Source: Anaerozeibacter sp031551775
GTDB lineage: Bacteria > Bacillota > Clostridia > Christensenellales > Aristaeellaceae
Direction of reading: 5' to 3'
NCBI GenBank assembly: GCA_031551775.1
Contig: JAVBND010000067.1
Span: 1-64,000, forward strand
DNA length: 64,000 bases
A program made the position numbers and the translations under genes. This document shows, one piece after another, positions 52,325 through 61,782 of this stretch. Position 1 is the first letter of the stretch, and every line of letters starts with the position of its first letter. The notes under the pieces were generated by a model that was given only the letters and a program-made list of their open reading frames with translations, was not told the DNA's origin and did not search any database.

Positions 52325-53695
52325 ATGGCCAAATCGCGTACGAGCTTCGTATGTTCCGAGTGCGGATATATCACCTCCAAATGGCTGGGCAAATGCCCCG
52401 AATGCGGGTCCTGGAACACGCTCATAGAAACCGCTCCGGAAGTTCAGGATTCGGCTGTGGAGAAAAAAGTTAAACGCCGCCCGGGCCTGGGCGCTGAGGC
52501 GCTATCGATTGACGACGTGCCCGAAGAGGGCATGGCGCGCCTGTCAACCGGCGTAAACGAGCTCGACCGGGTGCTCGGCGGCGGTGCGGTGGAAGGTTCG
52601 CTGATCCTGGTCGGCGGCGACCCCGGCATCGGCAAGAGCACGCTGCTCACCCAGGTATCCAGCAACATGGCGCGCGCGGGCCACCGGGTGCTCTACGTTT
52701 CGGGCGAAGAATCGGCGCGGCAGATCAAACTGCGCGCGAACCGCCTGGGCGCGACGGGCGACCGGTTTTACGTGCTGCCGGAGAACGACATGGGCGTGAT
52801 CGAGACGCGGCTTGCCGCCATCAATCCCACGGTTTGCGTGGTGGACTCGATCCAGACCATGTACTTAAGCGAAATGGCCTCCGCCCCCGGGAGCGTGTCC
52901 CAGGTGCGCGAGTCGGCCTCTCAGCTCATGCGCTACGCCAAGGTGAGCGGCTGCTGCGTGTTTCTCGTGGGCCACGTCACCAAGGAAGGTTCGATCGCGG
53001 GACCCCGGGTGCTTGAGCACATGGTGGACGCGGTGCTCTCGTTTGAGGGCGACCGCCAGCACCAGTACAGGCTCCTGCGCGCGGCCAAGAACCGGTTCGG
53101 TTCGGTCAATGAGCTGGGCATGTTTGAGATGACGGGGGACGGCATGCGCGAAGTGCCCAACGCATCCGAAGCGCTGCTCTCGGAGCGCGCGCACGGCATG
53201 AGCGGCTCGTGCGTGCTGTCGGGCCTTGAAGGTTCGCGCCCGGTGCTGGCCGATGTGCAGGCGCTGGTCGCCAATACCGTGCTTGGAAACCCCCGCCGCA
53301 TGGCAAGCGGCGTCGATCAGGGGCGTCTGGCGCTGCTGCTGGCGGTGCTTGAGAAGCGGGCCGGGCTGATGCTGTACAACCAGGACGTGTACGTCAACAT
53401 CGCGGGCGGGCTTGAACTCACCGAACCCGCGGCGGACCTCGCCGTGTGCGCGGCGGTGGCGTCGTCGGCAAAAAATGTGGTGCTGGGCGCGAACGTCGCG
53501 GTGATGGGCGAAGTGGGGCTGGCCGGCGAAGTGCGCGCGGTGCCCCAGGCCGAGCGCCGGCTCAGCGAATGCGCGCGCATGGGCTTTACCGATGTCGTCC
53601 TGCCCAAGGGCAACCTGCGCGGAATCAAGGTCCCCGAAGGCGTTCGGGCGCACGGCGTATCCACCGTTCAGGAAGCGCTTCAGAAATTGCTATAG
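52325..53695 (+). CDS. radA: DNA repair protein RadA
   Basis: This gene encodes 456 residues. The zinc finger is Cys10-x2-Cys13 and Cys24-x2-Cys27. A RecA-like core follows with the Walker A motif GGDPGIGKST, the RadA-specific KNRFGSVNELG, and a C-terminal Lon-protease-like domain. RadA is a branch-migration helicase in recombination. It ends 6 bases inside the convergent holA gene. It is transcribed alone from an extended -10 promoter. Confidence 0.97.
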   Translation: MAKSRTSFVCSECGYITSKWLGKCPECGSWNTLIETAPEVQDSAVEKKVKRRPGLGAEALSIDDVPEEGMARLSTGVNELDRVLGGGAVEGSLILVGGDPGIGKSTLLTQVSSNMARAGHRVLYVSGEESARQIKLRANRLGATGDRFYVLPENDMGVIETRLAAINPTVCVVDSIQTMYLSEMASAPGSVSQVRESASQLMRYAKVSGCCVFLVGHVTKEGSIAGPRVLEHMVDAVLSFEGDRQHQYRLLRAAKNRFGSVNELGMFEMTGDGMREVPNASEALLSERAHGMSGSCVLSGLEGSRPVLADVQALVANTVLGNPRRMASGVDQGRLALLLAVLEKRAGLMLYNQDVYVNIAGGLELTEPAADLAVCAAVASSAKNVVLGANVAVMGEVGLAGEVRAVPQAERRLSECARMGFTDVVLPKGNLRGIKVPEGVRAHGVSTVQEALQKLL

Positions 53696-54709
53696 CGCGC
53701 CCAGCATAAACATGATTTGATCAAGCGCGTCCTCATCGCGCGCCTTGCCGCGCTTGATGGCAAAATCGGCCTCAACGCAGGCGCGGTAAGCCTCCTCAAG
53801 CGCGCAGGCGCTAAAGCGGGTCGCCGCCTTCTCCATGCGCGTGGCGGCGTAGTGGTTGAGCGAGAGCTGCTTTTCAATGGCGGGCATCTGAAGGCCCTCG
53901 GCCTTTAACAGCTTGATGTGGGTCAGCATGCGCATCTGGCGGGTCAGCATGGCGAGGATGCCGATGCGCGTTTCGCCCGATTGCAGCATAGACCGCGTCA
54001 ATTCCATGGCGCGCGCCATCTTGCGCTCCATCAGGCAATCGATCATTTGAAACACGGTGGCTTCAAGCGACGGCGGCACCAGCTCCTCGACCATTTGGCG
54101 CGTTACGGCCTTCCCCGCGCCCGCGTACGCGGTCAGCTTGTCCATCTCGCCCTGAAGGCGCGTCAAATCCCGCCCGGCGAGAAACACCAGGTGTTCCGAT
54201 GCGCCCGGATCGATGGCCGCACCCGCCTTGACCGCGCGCGCCTTGAGCCAGGCCATAAGTTTCTCCTCCGCCAAATAATCAAACGCCACGGCGCGGCCTG
54301 TCTTTTGAAGGGTCGCGCTCACCTTTTTGCGCGCGTCAAAAGCGCCGCGCTGGTAAAACACCACCGCCGCGCTTTCGGGCGCGCGGGCGAGCCAGTCGAT
54401 GAGCGCTTCGGCGTCCTCGGTCTCGTTCTTGGCCTTGCCCGGCATGAGCGGCGGCCAGTCGCGCACGACGACCAGGCGTCTTTGGCAAAGAAACGGCAGC
54501 GTCTCAGCCGCTTCGATGACCGCCCGCGCACTCACCGCGCCTTCCAGCACGGTCTCGTTCATGGCCTCCATGCCCGGCGGCAGCAGCGCCTCGCGCAACC
54601 CTCTGAGCGCCTGTTCCTTGACGAGCGCTTCGGGTCCCGTGAACAGGTACACGCGCGCGATGTCGCCCTTTTTCAATTGTTCAAAAAAATCAGTCCATGC
54701 AATGGTCAT
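53690..54709 (-). CDS. holA: DNA polymerase III delta subunit
   Basis: This gene encodes 339 residues. The AAA-fold N-terminal domain (RVYLFTGPEALVKEQALRGLREALLPPGMEAMNET style start) and the collar region (TVFQMIDCLMERKMARAMELTRSML) match HolA. It opens the beta clamp for loading. Its ATG overlaps the comEC stop (ATGA), the usual coupling of these two genes in Bacillota. Confidence 0.95.
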   Translation of the reverse strand: MTIAWTDFFEQLKKGDIARVYLFTGPEALVKEQALRGLREALLPPGMEAMNETVLEGAVSARAVIEAAETLPFLCQRRLVVVRDWPPLMPGKAKNETEDAEALIDWLARAPESAAVVFYQRGAFDARKKVSATLQKTGRAVAFDYLAEEKLMAWLKARAVKAGAAIDPGASEHLVFLAGRDLTRLQGEMDKLTAYAGAGKAVTRQMVEELVPPSLEATVFQMIDCLMERKMARAMELTRSMLQSGETRIGILAMLTRQMRMLTHIKLLKAEGLQMPAIEKQLSLNHYAATRMEKAATRFSACALEEAYRACVEADFAIKRGKARDEDALDQIMFMLGAL

Positions 54710-57000
54710 AAAAACGTCTCCATTTCAATCATGCCGTCCACAAACACGCGCGCCGTCACCGCGCCCGAACGGTCGGTCCTGAAAACATCCGCGCCGGCGT
54801 TTTCTATGAGCTCAAGCAGCGCGGGGGCGGGATGCCCATAGCCGTTGCGGCCCACTGAAATCACCGCCGCGCGCGGCCTCAGCGCCCTGAGTAAGAACGT
54901 GGAGTTGGACTGCGCCGAGCCGTGGTGCGATATCTTGACTACCTGGCATTCACCCGGCGGTTCCGGTTCGCCCTTTATTGGCAGGTCGCCCGCGATCATC
55001 GCCGCGCCTTCCCCGTATTGGACGCGCAGCATGAGCGAGGCTTGATTGGCCTCCTTGGGCGACTGACCCGCTGGAGGCGCATGGATCGTCACCGTCACGC
55101 CATCCGACAGCGCCACGCGATCGCCTGCCCAGAGATAGCGAATTTCGCTGCCTTTGCGCGCCGCCGCTTCCACCATTTCCATGACGCCCGGGTCGGCGTC
55201 GCTCAACTGATTCCAGCAACCGGGCAGGTAGATGACCGGCACGAAGCGCGAAGCGAGCAGTTCCTTGAGCCCTCCGGCGTGGTCCGAATGCGGGTGGGTC
55301 AGGAACACGCCGTCCACCTGCCGCCCGGTATAGCGCGCGTAATCGTCCGCCGGCGAAGATTCCTCGCCCAGATCCGCGAAGTACAGTTTTCCCTCGGCGC
55401 TCAGCGCCGCCGAGTCGGCTTGTCCGGCGTCAAAAAAGATGATCTCAAGCCCCTTGGGCACCATAAGGCGGCCATATCCAAACACGACAAGGACGAGCGC
55501 CACCGGCGAGAGCACCAGCGCGCGGCCCAGCCAGGCGGGCAACCTGATGTAGGGCGAGGCCAGGAAGCAAAGCGCGGCACACGCCGCGCAAATCAGCCAC
55601 GGCCACGCGCCGCAGGCAATCACGGCTCCCGGCAGCCCCGAAACCAACGCGGTCAGCCCATGAAGCGCCTTGAGGCACACAAGCCCCGGCAGCGAAATTG
55701 CGTAAACCGCGAGCGGCGCGAGTGCCTGAAGCGCCACGGAAGCCGCCAGTACCGGCAGCGCCAGCGTCGAGAGCGGCACGGCGACGAGGTTGGTCAGGAC
55801 GGCATAGGGCGTGATCGCCCCATACATGGAGCACACGGCGGGCAATGTGGCAATCTGCGCCGCGAGCGATATCGCCAGTGGGTCCAGTGCGAAGCGCCGT
55901 ATGAAGCGCACAAAGCCGCGTTCCCCGCGCTTGGGCAAAAGCCTGAGTCGCGGCGCGAGCAGCAAAATGCCTCCGATGGCCGAAAAGGACAGGATCAGCC
56001 CCGGATCACCGATCGAAAGCGGGTTGACCGCAAGCAAAATGAGCAGCGCCGCCATCAAGGCGGTCAGCGAATCATAGGGCCGCCCGGTCAGGCGCGCGCC
56101 GCCTGTCAACACAAACATCAAAGCCGCGCGCACCGCCGACGCCGGCAATCCCACGAGCACGGCGTAGAGCACAGTGAGCGGCGCTGTGACAAAGAACGCG
56201 GTCTTTCTGGAAGCGCCAAGGCGCCTGAGCAGCCACGCGATGGCCTCGGCCAGGCAGGCAATATGCAGACCCGATACAGCCAGCAGGTGCGCGACACCCG
56301 CCGCGCGAAACCCGTCAAGCAAATCCTCCGGCAGCGCGCCCTTGTCGCCGAGCAAGATCGAGCGCGCGAGCGGCGCATCCTCGCCGTAGAGCGCGTCCAG
56401 CTTTTCCCCGATCGCCGCGCGCAAGTGTTCGATCACGAGCCCCGGCGAAAAATTCGCGCCCGCTTGAACTTCGGTCGTGCCCTGCTTGCTCGTGGCGCAT
56501 AGCCTTACGCCGCGCCGGGCGAGGTATTCGGCGAAGTCAAACCCGCCGGGGTTGCGCCTCCCCTGGGGCCGCCAAGTCTCGCACAGGGCCGTGACCGTAT
56601 CGCCCACCTGAACTTCTATCGGATCGTAGCAATACAGCCTTATCTTCGCGTCCACGCGCTTCCCGTCGATTGAGGCTTGGCTCAGCGTCATCACCACGCG
56701 CGTCTCTTCAACGCTGGGCGCCTGCGAAACGCGCCCGGAGATTGCGGCAAGCGCCGCCGGCTGCGGTCCGGGCAACTGGGATAACGCCGCCGCGCCCCAC
56801 GCGCCCACGAGCAGCAGCAAGGCGAACGGCAAGACCGCGTGCGCCTTGATCAGCAGGCAAAACCCGATCAGCGCCGCCAGCCCCGAAAAAATCCACGCGG
56901 GCGCGTCCCCGGCATAGCCGATGACTGCCCCCAGCGCAAAAAGCGCCGCCGCCAACACAAGCGGCCGCTTTGCCATGAAGCGCTCGATCACTCTTTCCAT
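54706..57000 (-). CDS. comEC: DNA uptake channel protein ComEC/Rec2
   Basis: This gene encodes 764 residues from the ATG at 57000. Early membrane helices, an OB-type domain (about 80-150), the competence core (AAGVAHLLAVSGLHIACLAEAI, then LVGLPASAVRAALMFVL) and a C-terminal metallo-beta-lactamase domain (IFFDAGQADSAALS, LTHPHSDHAGGL) are all present. The protein looks complete and unbroken, so the cell may be able to take up DNA. No ribosome site is obvious at the chosen start. Confidence 0.94.
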   Translation of the reverse strand: MERVIERFMAKRPLVLAAALFALGAVIGYAGDAPAWIFSGLAALIGFCLLIKAHAVLPFALLLLVGAWGAAALSQLPGPQPAALAAISGRVSQAPSVEETRVVMTLSQASIDGKRVDAKIRLYCYDPIEVQVGDTVTALCETWRPQGRRNPGGFDFAEYLARRGVRLCATSKQGTTEVQAGANFSPGLVIEHLRAAIGEKLDALYGEDAPLARSILLGDKGALPEDLLDGFRAAGVAHLLAVSGLHIACLAEAIAWLLRRLGASRKTAFFVTAPLTVLYAVLVGLPASAVRAALMFVLTGGARLTGRPYDSLTALMAALLILLAVNPLSIGDPGLILSFSAIGGILLLAPRLRLLPKRGERGFVRFIRRFALDPLAISLAAQIATLPAVCSMYGAITPYAVLTNLVAVPLSTLALPVLAASVALQALAPLAVYAISLPGLVCLKALHGLTALVSGLPGAVIACGAWPWLICAACAALCFLASPYIRLPAWLGRALVLSPVALVLVVFGYGRLMVPKGLEIIFFDAGQADSAALSAEGKLYFADLGEESSPADDYARYTGRQVDGVFLTHPHSDHAGGLKELLASRFVPVIYLPGCWNQLSDADPGVMEMVEAAARKGSEIRYLWAGDRVALSDGVTVTIHAPPAGQSPKEANQASLMLRVQYGEGAAMIAGDLPIKGEPEPPGECQVVKISHHGSAQSNSTFLLRALRPRAAVISVGRNGYGHPAPALLELIENAGADVFRTDRSGAVTARVFVDGMIEMETFL

Positions 57001-57091
57001 ATTGGTTAGTATACCATCAAAAGCGCTCGAGGAAAAGAGCATCAGAACGTTTTGCGTGAAGCCGCATACGATACAATGAGGGAGTGATGTT

Positions 57092-58834
57092 ATGCAATAT
57101 CTGGGTTTATTTTTTACGCGTCAGCCGCAAGCGCTGTTCGGGGCACTCGACGCGCCTTACGCGATGCTGGGCCGCCACGCGCTTTGCGCGCGGGACAGTG
57201 TGACCGACGGCGGAGCAATGGCCTGCGCGGTGGGTTTCTTAAGAAACGAACGCTCGCTCAAGGAACGCTTTGAGGATGAAGGCGTGCGCGTGGACCCGTC
57301 AAACACCCTCGCGGCGCTGGTGCTGGCGGCATACAGGCTGTGGGGTGACAAATACCCCGAGCACCTTGAGGGGCCAATCGCGAGCGTCGTCGTCGATCAG
57401 GATGCGTCAAGGCTGATCCTGAGCCGGGACCGGATGGGTGAAAAGAGTGTATTCTACATAGCGCGCGGCACATCGGTCGCGTTCTCGGATCACCCGTCGG
57501 CGCTGCTCGACGCGCCGTTTGCCGAGCGCGGCGTGAACGAGACGGGCTTGAAGGAGCTGTTTGCGCTGGGCCCCGCGCGGACTCCGGGGCTTACGCCCAT
57601 CGCGGGCCTGATGGCGCTCGAGCCCGGCAGCACGCTGATCGCGGATGGCACGGGCCAAAAAATCAAGCGCTACTTCCGGCTGGAAGCGCGCGAACATGAA
57701 GACAGCCTGGAACGCACAATTGAACAGGTGCGCGCGCTGACCGAAGACGCGCTTGCGGAGGTTTTGTGGACCGGCCCCGCCAGCATGCTGTCGGGCGGGA
57801 TCGACTCCACGGTGCTCAGCGCCCTGACGAGTCGCGCCGCGCAGGGACGGCTACACACGTGGTCGGTGGGCTATGATGATGACGAGAAGTATTTCACACA
57901 AAACGACTACCAGCACGAGCGCGATCAGCCCTTTATCGATCAGGCGGTGCGCTTGCTGGGAGCGGATCACCGGTCGGTCAAGCTCAACCCGAAGAGCCTT
58001 TTTAGCGCCTTGCACGAAGCCATGACGGCGCGCGGAATGCCGGGCATGGCGGATGTGGACAGTTCGCTCATGCTCTTTGCGCGCGCGATCGCCGAGCGCG
58101 ACCGGTTCGTGCTCTCGGGCGAATGCGGAGACGAGGTATTCGGTGGCTATCCGTGGTTCCACAGGAGCGAATTGATCGCGCGGGACGGCTTCCCATGGTC
58201 GGGCTCTTTGATGCTGCGCGAATCCATCCTCAAAAAGAGCGTGCGGGATAAGTTAAAGCTTTCCGAGTACGCGGCGGCGCGCTATCACGAGGCGGCGGGC
58301 AAGCAGCCCAGGCTTTCAAGCGAGAGCGACGAGGACGCGCGGCTCAGGCTCCTGCACGGGCTGTGCATCGAGTGGTTCATGCCGGTACTGCAGGAGCGCG
58401 CCGGAGCGATGTGCGGCTCAGGCGGCGTAACGGTGCTCACGCCCTACTCGGACGACCGGCTGGCGCAATACGTGTACAACGTGCCCTGGGCGATCAAGAA
58501 CCTGGGCGGGCACGAGAAGGGGCTGCTGCGCGAGGCGATGAAGGATCTTTTGCCCGATTCCCTGCTCAAGCGCAGAAAGAGCCCCTACCCCAAGACCCAC
58601 CATCCCGCCTATGCGCATCTGGTGATGGAGGAAATGGACAGGGTGCTCAAGGATCGGACCTCGCCGATATTGGAGGTCATCGACGAGAAGGCGGTTCAGG
58701 GGCTCATGGCAAGCGGACTGCGCGCGTCGGACACGCCCTGGTTCGGCCAACTGATGACCGGGCCGCAGATGCTGGCGTACCTGCTCCAGGTCAACGACTG
58801 GCTGAAGACGTATGACCTTTCAATTGATATCTGA
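57092..58834 (+). CDS. Asparagine synthetase B-like protein lacking the glutaminase cysteine
   Basis: This gene encodes 580 residues. The C-terminal synthetase domain has the ATP motif MLSGGIDSTVLSAL, later LSGECGDEVFGGY and a C-terminal RKSPYPKTHHP. The N-terminal domain has the Ntn glutaminase fold (SRDRMGEKSVFYI) but begins MQYLG, without the Cys2 nucleophile that glutamine-dependent AsnB needs. It may use ammonia or another donor, or have another substrate. It is a single gene, divergent from comEC, with a strong terminator. Confidence 0.88.
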   Translation: MQYLGLFFTRQPQALFGALDAPYAMLGRHALCARDSVTDGGAMACAVGFLRNERSLKERFEDEGVRVDPSNTLAALVLAAYRLWGDKYPEHLEGPIASVVVDQDASRLILSRDRMGEKSVFYIARGTSVAFSDHPSALLDAPFAERGVNETGLKELFALGPARTPGLTPIAGLMALEPGSTLIADGTGQKIKRYFRLEAREHEDSLERTIEQVRALTEDALAEVLWTGPASMLSGGIDSTVLSALTSRAAQGRLHTWSVGYDDDEKYFTQNDYQHERDQPFIDQAVRLLGADHRSVKLNPKSLFSALHEAMTARGMPGMADVDSSLMLFARAIAERDRFVLSGECGDEVFGGYPWFHRSELIARDGFPWSGSLMLRESILKKSVRDKLKLSEYAAARYHEAAGKQPRLSSESDEDARLRLLHGLCIEWFMPVLQERAGAMCGSGGVTVLTPYSDDRLAQYVYNVPWAIKNLGGHEKGLLREAMKDLLPDSLLKRRKSPYPKTHHPAYAHLVMEEMDRVLKDRTSPILEVIDEKAVQGLMASGLRASDTPWFGQLMTGPQMLAYLLQVNDWLKTYDLSIDI

Positions 58835-58882
58835 CACAAAATTGTCTGATCTTTAAATCGGCATACACAATCCCGTGAAACA

Positions 58883-58926
58883 AGCAAAAGGCCCAAACCG
58901 CATGATCTGGGCCTTTTGCTTTGGCT
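58883..58926 (+). terminator. Terminator of the AsnB-like gene
   Basis: The perfect 13-bp stem AGCAAAAGGCCCA with TGGGCCTTTTGCT has a 12-base loop and is followed by TTGG; the T-run is inside the stem, as in many bidirectional terminators. Confidence 0.75.
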
Positions 58927-58962
58927 ATGCATCCGATACCGCCCCGACCAAGCCGCGCAAGG

Positions 58963-59319
58963 TCAGCGCACCTTGGTCAGCCTGCCCGCGTCCATTTCAT
59001 GTACGCTGTCGCACAGCTCGGCGATGTCCTCCCTGCTGTGGCTTGCCAGCAGGATGGTCTTGCCCCCGCGCCTTTAAGGCAACTTTCTGACATCCCTTAC
59101 GCCCCCGTTGTCCAGACCGTTCATCGGCTCATCCAGGATCAGCAAATCGGGGTCCTCCACGTGGTGAAGGTACAATACGCTGGCTACCCCCACGAAGTAT
59201 ACTTCCTGCACGATCCCAAGTATCCGTATGCCGGTAATCATGAGGATTGCCAGCGCAAACCGGGGCGCGCAAAGGCATCGAACCATGTCCGAGCGCAACG
59301 ACTGCCACCAGTTTTTCAT
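58963..59319 (-). pseudogene. Chimeric ABC transporter remnant (permease start joined to ATPase end)
   Basis: One frame of 119 codons begins with AAGGAGGG-like spacing and the start of an ABC-2 permease (MKNWWQSLRSDMVRCLCAPR, one helix). It then passes into the end of an ABC ATPase: DPDLLILDEPMNGLDNGGVRDVRKL, an in-frame TAA at 59074-59076, and GKTILLASHSREDIAELCDSV to the final stop. The Walker A region is absent. A deletion appears to have fused two neighbouring genes, followed by a nonsense change. Confidence 0.7.
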
Positions 59320-59333
59320 GGAAGGTTTCCCTC

Positions 59334-59513
59334 CTAAAACAGCATCTCGCCGCTGCGCGCGTCAAACGCGATCCACGCTTCCGCCACATAGGCGCCGTCC
59401 CCGCCGTATTCCCGTACCACGCGGCAGCACCATGCCGGAATCAACCAAAGCGCGTCGTCGCATAAACCATGCCCCGCACAAAGGCATCCGCCGCGTATTG
59501 GTCCGTTGACATC
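59334..59513 (-). pseudogene. C-terminal remnant of an exported-type protein
   Basis: The minus-strand frame ending at 59334 reads ALWLIPAWCCRV ... VAEAWIAFDARSGEML, like the last strands of PepSY or DUF6034-type exported proteins often found beside ABC transporters in clostridia. No start or signal peptide is present. It abuts the ABC remnant, so both are probably relics of one operon. Confidence 0.4.
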
Positions 59514-59582
59514 ATTCTTCCCTTGCCCGCGTCCGTCCCGCCATGGTATACTAACGGCATCATGAAAGGCGGGAGCGACCCG

Positions 59583-60527
59583 ATGGAATTTCACCACTTG
59601 CCGGTTTTGCTGGAAGAATGCCTGACCGGCCTTGCCATAAAGACAGACGGCATTTACCTGGATGGGACGCTGGGCGGCGGCGGGCATTCCGCCCAAATCC
59701 TTAAGCGCCTGGGCGCGTCGGGCCGCCTCTTGGGCATCGACCGCGATGAAAACGCGCTTGACGCCGCGTCAAAGCGCATAAGCGACCCGCGCTTTACGCC
59801 CGTGCGCGGCAACTTCCACGACGTGAAAGCGCTGCTTCATGAAGCGGGCGTAAGCGCGCTCGACGGAGTGCTCGTGGACCTGGGCGTTTCGAGCCATCAA
59901 CTGGACGAGCGAGCGCGCGGCTTCTCCTACCAGGGAGACGCGCCGCTCGACATGCGCATGGACCGGCGGCAAAGCCTCACCGCGGCCGCAATCGTCAACG
60001 GGTGGAGCGAAGACGCCATCACCCGCGTCCTGCGCGATTACGGCGAGGAAAGCTGGGCGCGGCAGATCGCGCGGGTCGTGTGCGACCGGCGGCAAAAGGA
60101 GCCCATTGAAACCACTTCTCAGCTGGTCGCGATGATCGATGCGGCGGTGCCCAAAAAAGTGCGCGCCAAGGACGGCTCGCACCCGGCCCGGCGCACGTTT
60201 CAGGCACTGCGCATTGCGGTCAACGATGAACTGGAGCCGCTTTCGGGCGCTTTGTTTGATTTTGTGGACCTGCTGAAACCCGGCGGGCGCCTGTGCGTGA
60301 TCGCGTTTCATTCGCTTGAGGACAGGATCGTCAAGAACGCGATGCGGGGCATGAGCGACCCGTGTACGTGTCCCAAGCACATGCCCGTGTGCGTATGCGG
60401 AAGAAAGGCAACGGTCAAACTCATCACGCGCAAGCCCATTACGGCAAGCGAAGCGGAGCTTGCCGCAAACCCGCGCGCGCGCAGTGCGACGCTGCGGATA
60501 TGCGAGAAGTTGGAGGCGTCCCCATGA
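59583..60527 (+). CDS. rsmH: 16S rRNA (cytosine-1402-N4)-methyltransferase RsmH
   Basis: This gene encodes 314 residues from the ATG at 59583, preceded by AAAGGCGGGAG. Motifs: FHHLPVLLEECL, YLDGTLGGGGHS (SAM binding), DGVLVDLGVSSHQLD, RGFSYQGDAPLDMRMD and VIAFHSLEDRIVKN. It is normally the second gene of the cell-division (mra/dcw) cluster, but here it stands alone with tgt, whose ATG overlaps its stop codon. Confidence 0.97.
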   Translation: MEFHHLPVLLEECLTGLAIKTDGIYLDGTLGGGGHSAQILKRLGASGRLLGIDRDENALDAASKRISDPRFTPVRGNFHDVKALLHEAGVSALDGVLVDLGVSSHQLDERARGFSYQGDAPLDMRMDRRQSLTAAAIVNGWSEDAITRVLRDYGEESWARQIARVVCDRRQKEPIETTSQLVAMIDAAVPKKVRAKDGSHPARRTFQALRIAVNDELEPLSGALFDFVDLLKPGGRLCVIAFHSLEDRIVKNAMRGMSDPCTCPKHMPVCVCGRKATVKLITRKPITASEAELAANPRARSATLRICEKLEASP

Positions 60528-61609
60528 AAGAACTTGTAACGCGGCGCGGGTCGGTCAGGCTGCCCGCGTTTTTCCCCGACGCAACCTACGGCGCGGTGCG
60601 CGCGACCGGGTTTGAGGACGTTGAAAACGCGCGCCTTGAGGGCGTGGTGATGAACAGCTACCACCTCATTAACCGGCCCGGCGCGAAGCTGATCAAGCGC
60701 CTGGGCGGGCTTCACCGCTTCACCGGTTACCCCGGAACCATCCTGACCGATTCGGGCGGGTTTCAGCTCTTTTCACTCATCCGCGAGAACAGCGCCTATG
60801 GCGAGATCCGCGAAAATGAAATCATCTTCCGGCCCGATCAGGGCGCGGAAAAGATGATCTTCACGCCCGAAAAGTGCATTCAGGCGCAGCTTCAGTACGA
60901 TAGCGACATCGTGATGGCGCTCGACGTATGCACACACCCGGACGACCCAAGCGAAGCGCAGCGGCGTTCGGTGGAACTGACGGTCAAGTGGGGCGAGCGG
61001 TGCCGAGCGGAGTTTGACAAGCTGACGCGCACAATGAAGGGCGAGAAACCGCTCTTGTTCGGGATCGTGCAGGGCGGCAGCGACCGGGCCATGCGCCTTG
61101 AGTGCGGGCGGCGGCTTGATGAGATCGGATTTGACGGGTACGGGTTTGGCGGATGGCCGCTGGGAAGCGACGGGACGCTCAGGGACGACATCCTGCAAGC
61201 GGCCTGCGACGCGATGCCCGAGGGCAAGGTAAAGTACGCGATGGGTCTGGGCCGTCCGGAGGAGATTGTCCGGTGCGTGAAGATGGGATATTCGCTGTTT
61301 GACTGCGTGATTCCGACGCGCGAAGCGCGGCATCAGCGGCTGTATACGTTTAAGAAAGGCTCAGAGAATCGGGACGCGGTCATGCGGGAGGACGGCAAGT
61401 TCTACGCGTTTTATTACGCGCTCGACGACGAGCACAGGAGCGAAGGCGGGCCGATTGACGAAGGGTGCGGTTGCGCGCTGTGCAAAAACCATTCGCGCGC
61501 GTACCTGCACCACCTGTTCAAGGTGGGCGATCATCAGGCGCTCAGGCTCGCGACGGCGCACAACCTAAGGTTTTATCAGCGCGTGATGGAGTTGCTCCAA
61601 GGCGAATAG
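60524..61609 (+). CDS. tgt: tRNA-guanine transglycosylase family protein with altered pocket
   Basis: This gene encodes 361 residues from the ATG at 60524, overlapping rsmH by 4 bases. The catalytic Asp residues are in LTDSGGFQLFSL and SLFDCVIPTREAR, and the zinc site is CGCALC with a following His. LFGIVQGG is also present. The segment that normally reads GYAIGGLSVGE is GYGFGGWPLGSDG here, which changes two residues that contact the incoming base. The N-terminus is also slightly short. It is probably a TGT, but base specificity (preQ1, queuine or other) is uncertain. Confidence 0.85.
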   Translation: MKELVTRRGSVRLPAFFPDATYGAVRATGFEDVENARLEGVVMNSYHLINRPGAKLIKRLGGLHRFTGYPGTILTDSGGFQLFSLIRENSAYGEIRENEIIFRPDQGAEKMIFTPEKCIQAQLQYDSDIVMALDVCTHPDDPSEAQRRSVELTVKWGERCRAEFDKLTRTMKGEKPLLFGIVQGGSDRAMRLECGRRLDEIGFDGYGFGGWPLGSDGTLRDDILQAACDAMPEGKVKYAMGLGRPEEIVRCVKMGYSLFDCVIPTREARHQRLYTFKKGSENRDAVMREDGKFYAFYYALDDEHRSEGGPIDEGCGCALCKNHSRAYLHHLFKVGDHQALRLATAHNLRFYQRVMELLQGE

Positions 61610-61782
61610 CAAGCCCGGCGCAAATCCGCGCGTGAGCGCTCATGGGATTCTCAAGGGCAAAGTCCTTGAGCGGGCCGGGGCAGCGCCCGCGTCCCCCCCG
61701 TCCCCAGCGCAACCCCGCGCCGCCGTCAAGCGTCCCAAGCGTCAGGACCGAAGCGCCCCGGGCGCGACGCGGCGGCGCGGGA
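61610..61782. other. GC-rich spacer between convergent genes
   Basis: This stretch holds a small hairpin (CTCAAGG with CCTTGAG near 61652-61673) and GC-rich sequence without a gene. No clear terminator T-run was found. Confidence 0.35.

Noticed and set aside
58963..59319. A real frameshift in the ABC remnant
   Set aside because: The frame is continuous across both sides; only an in-frame TAA interrupts it.
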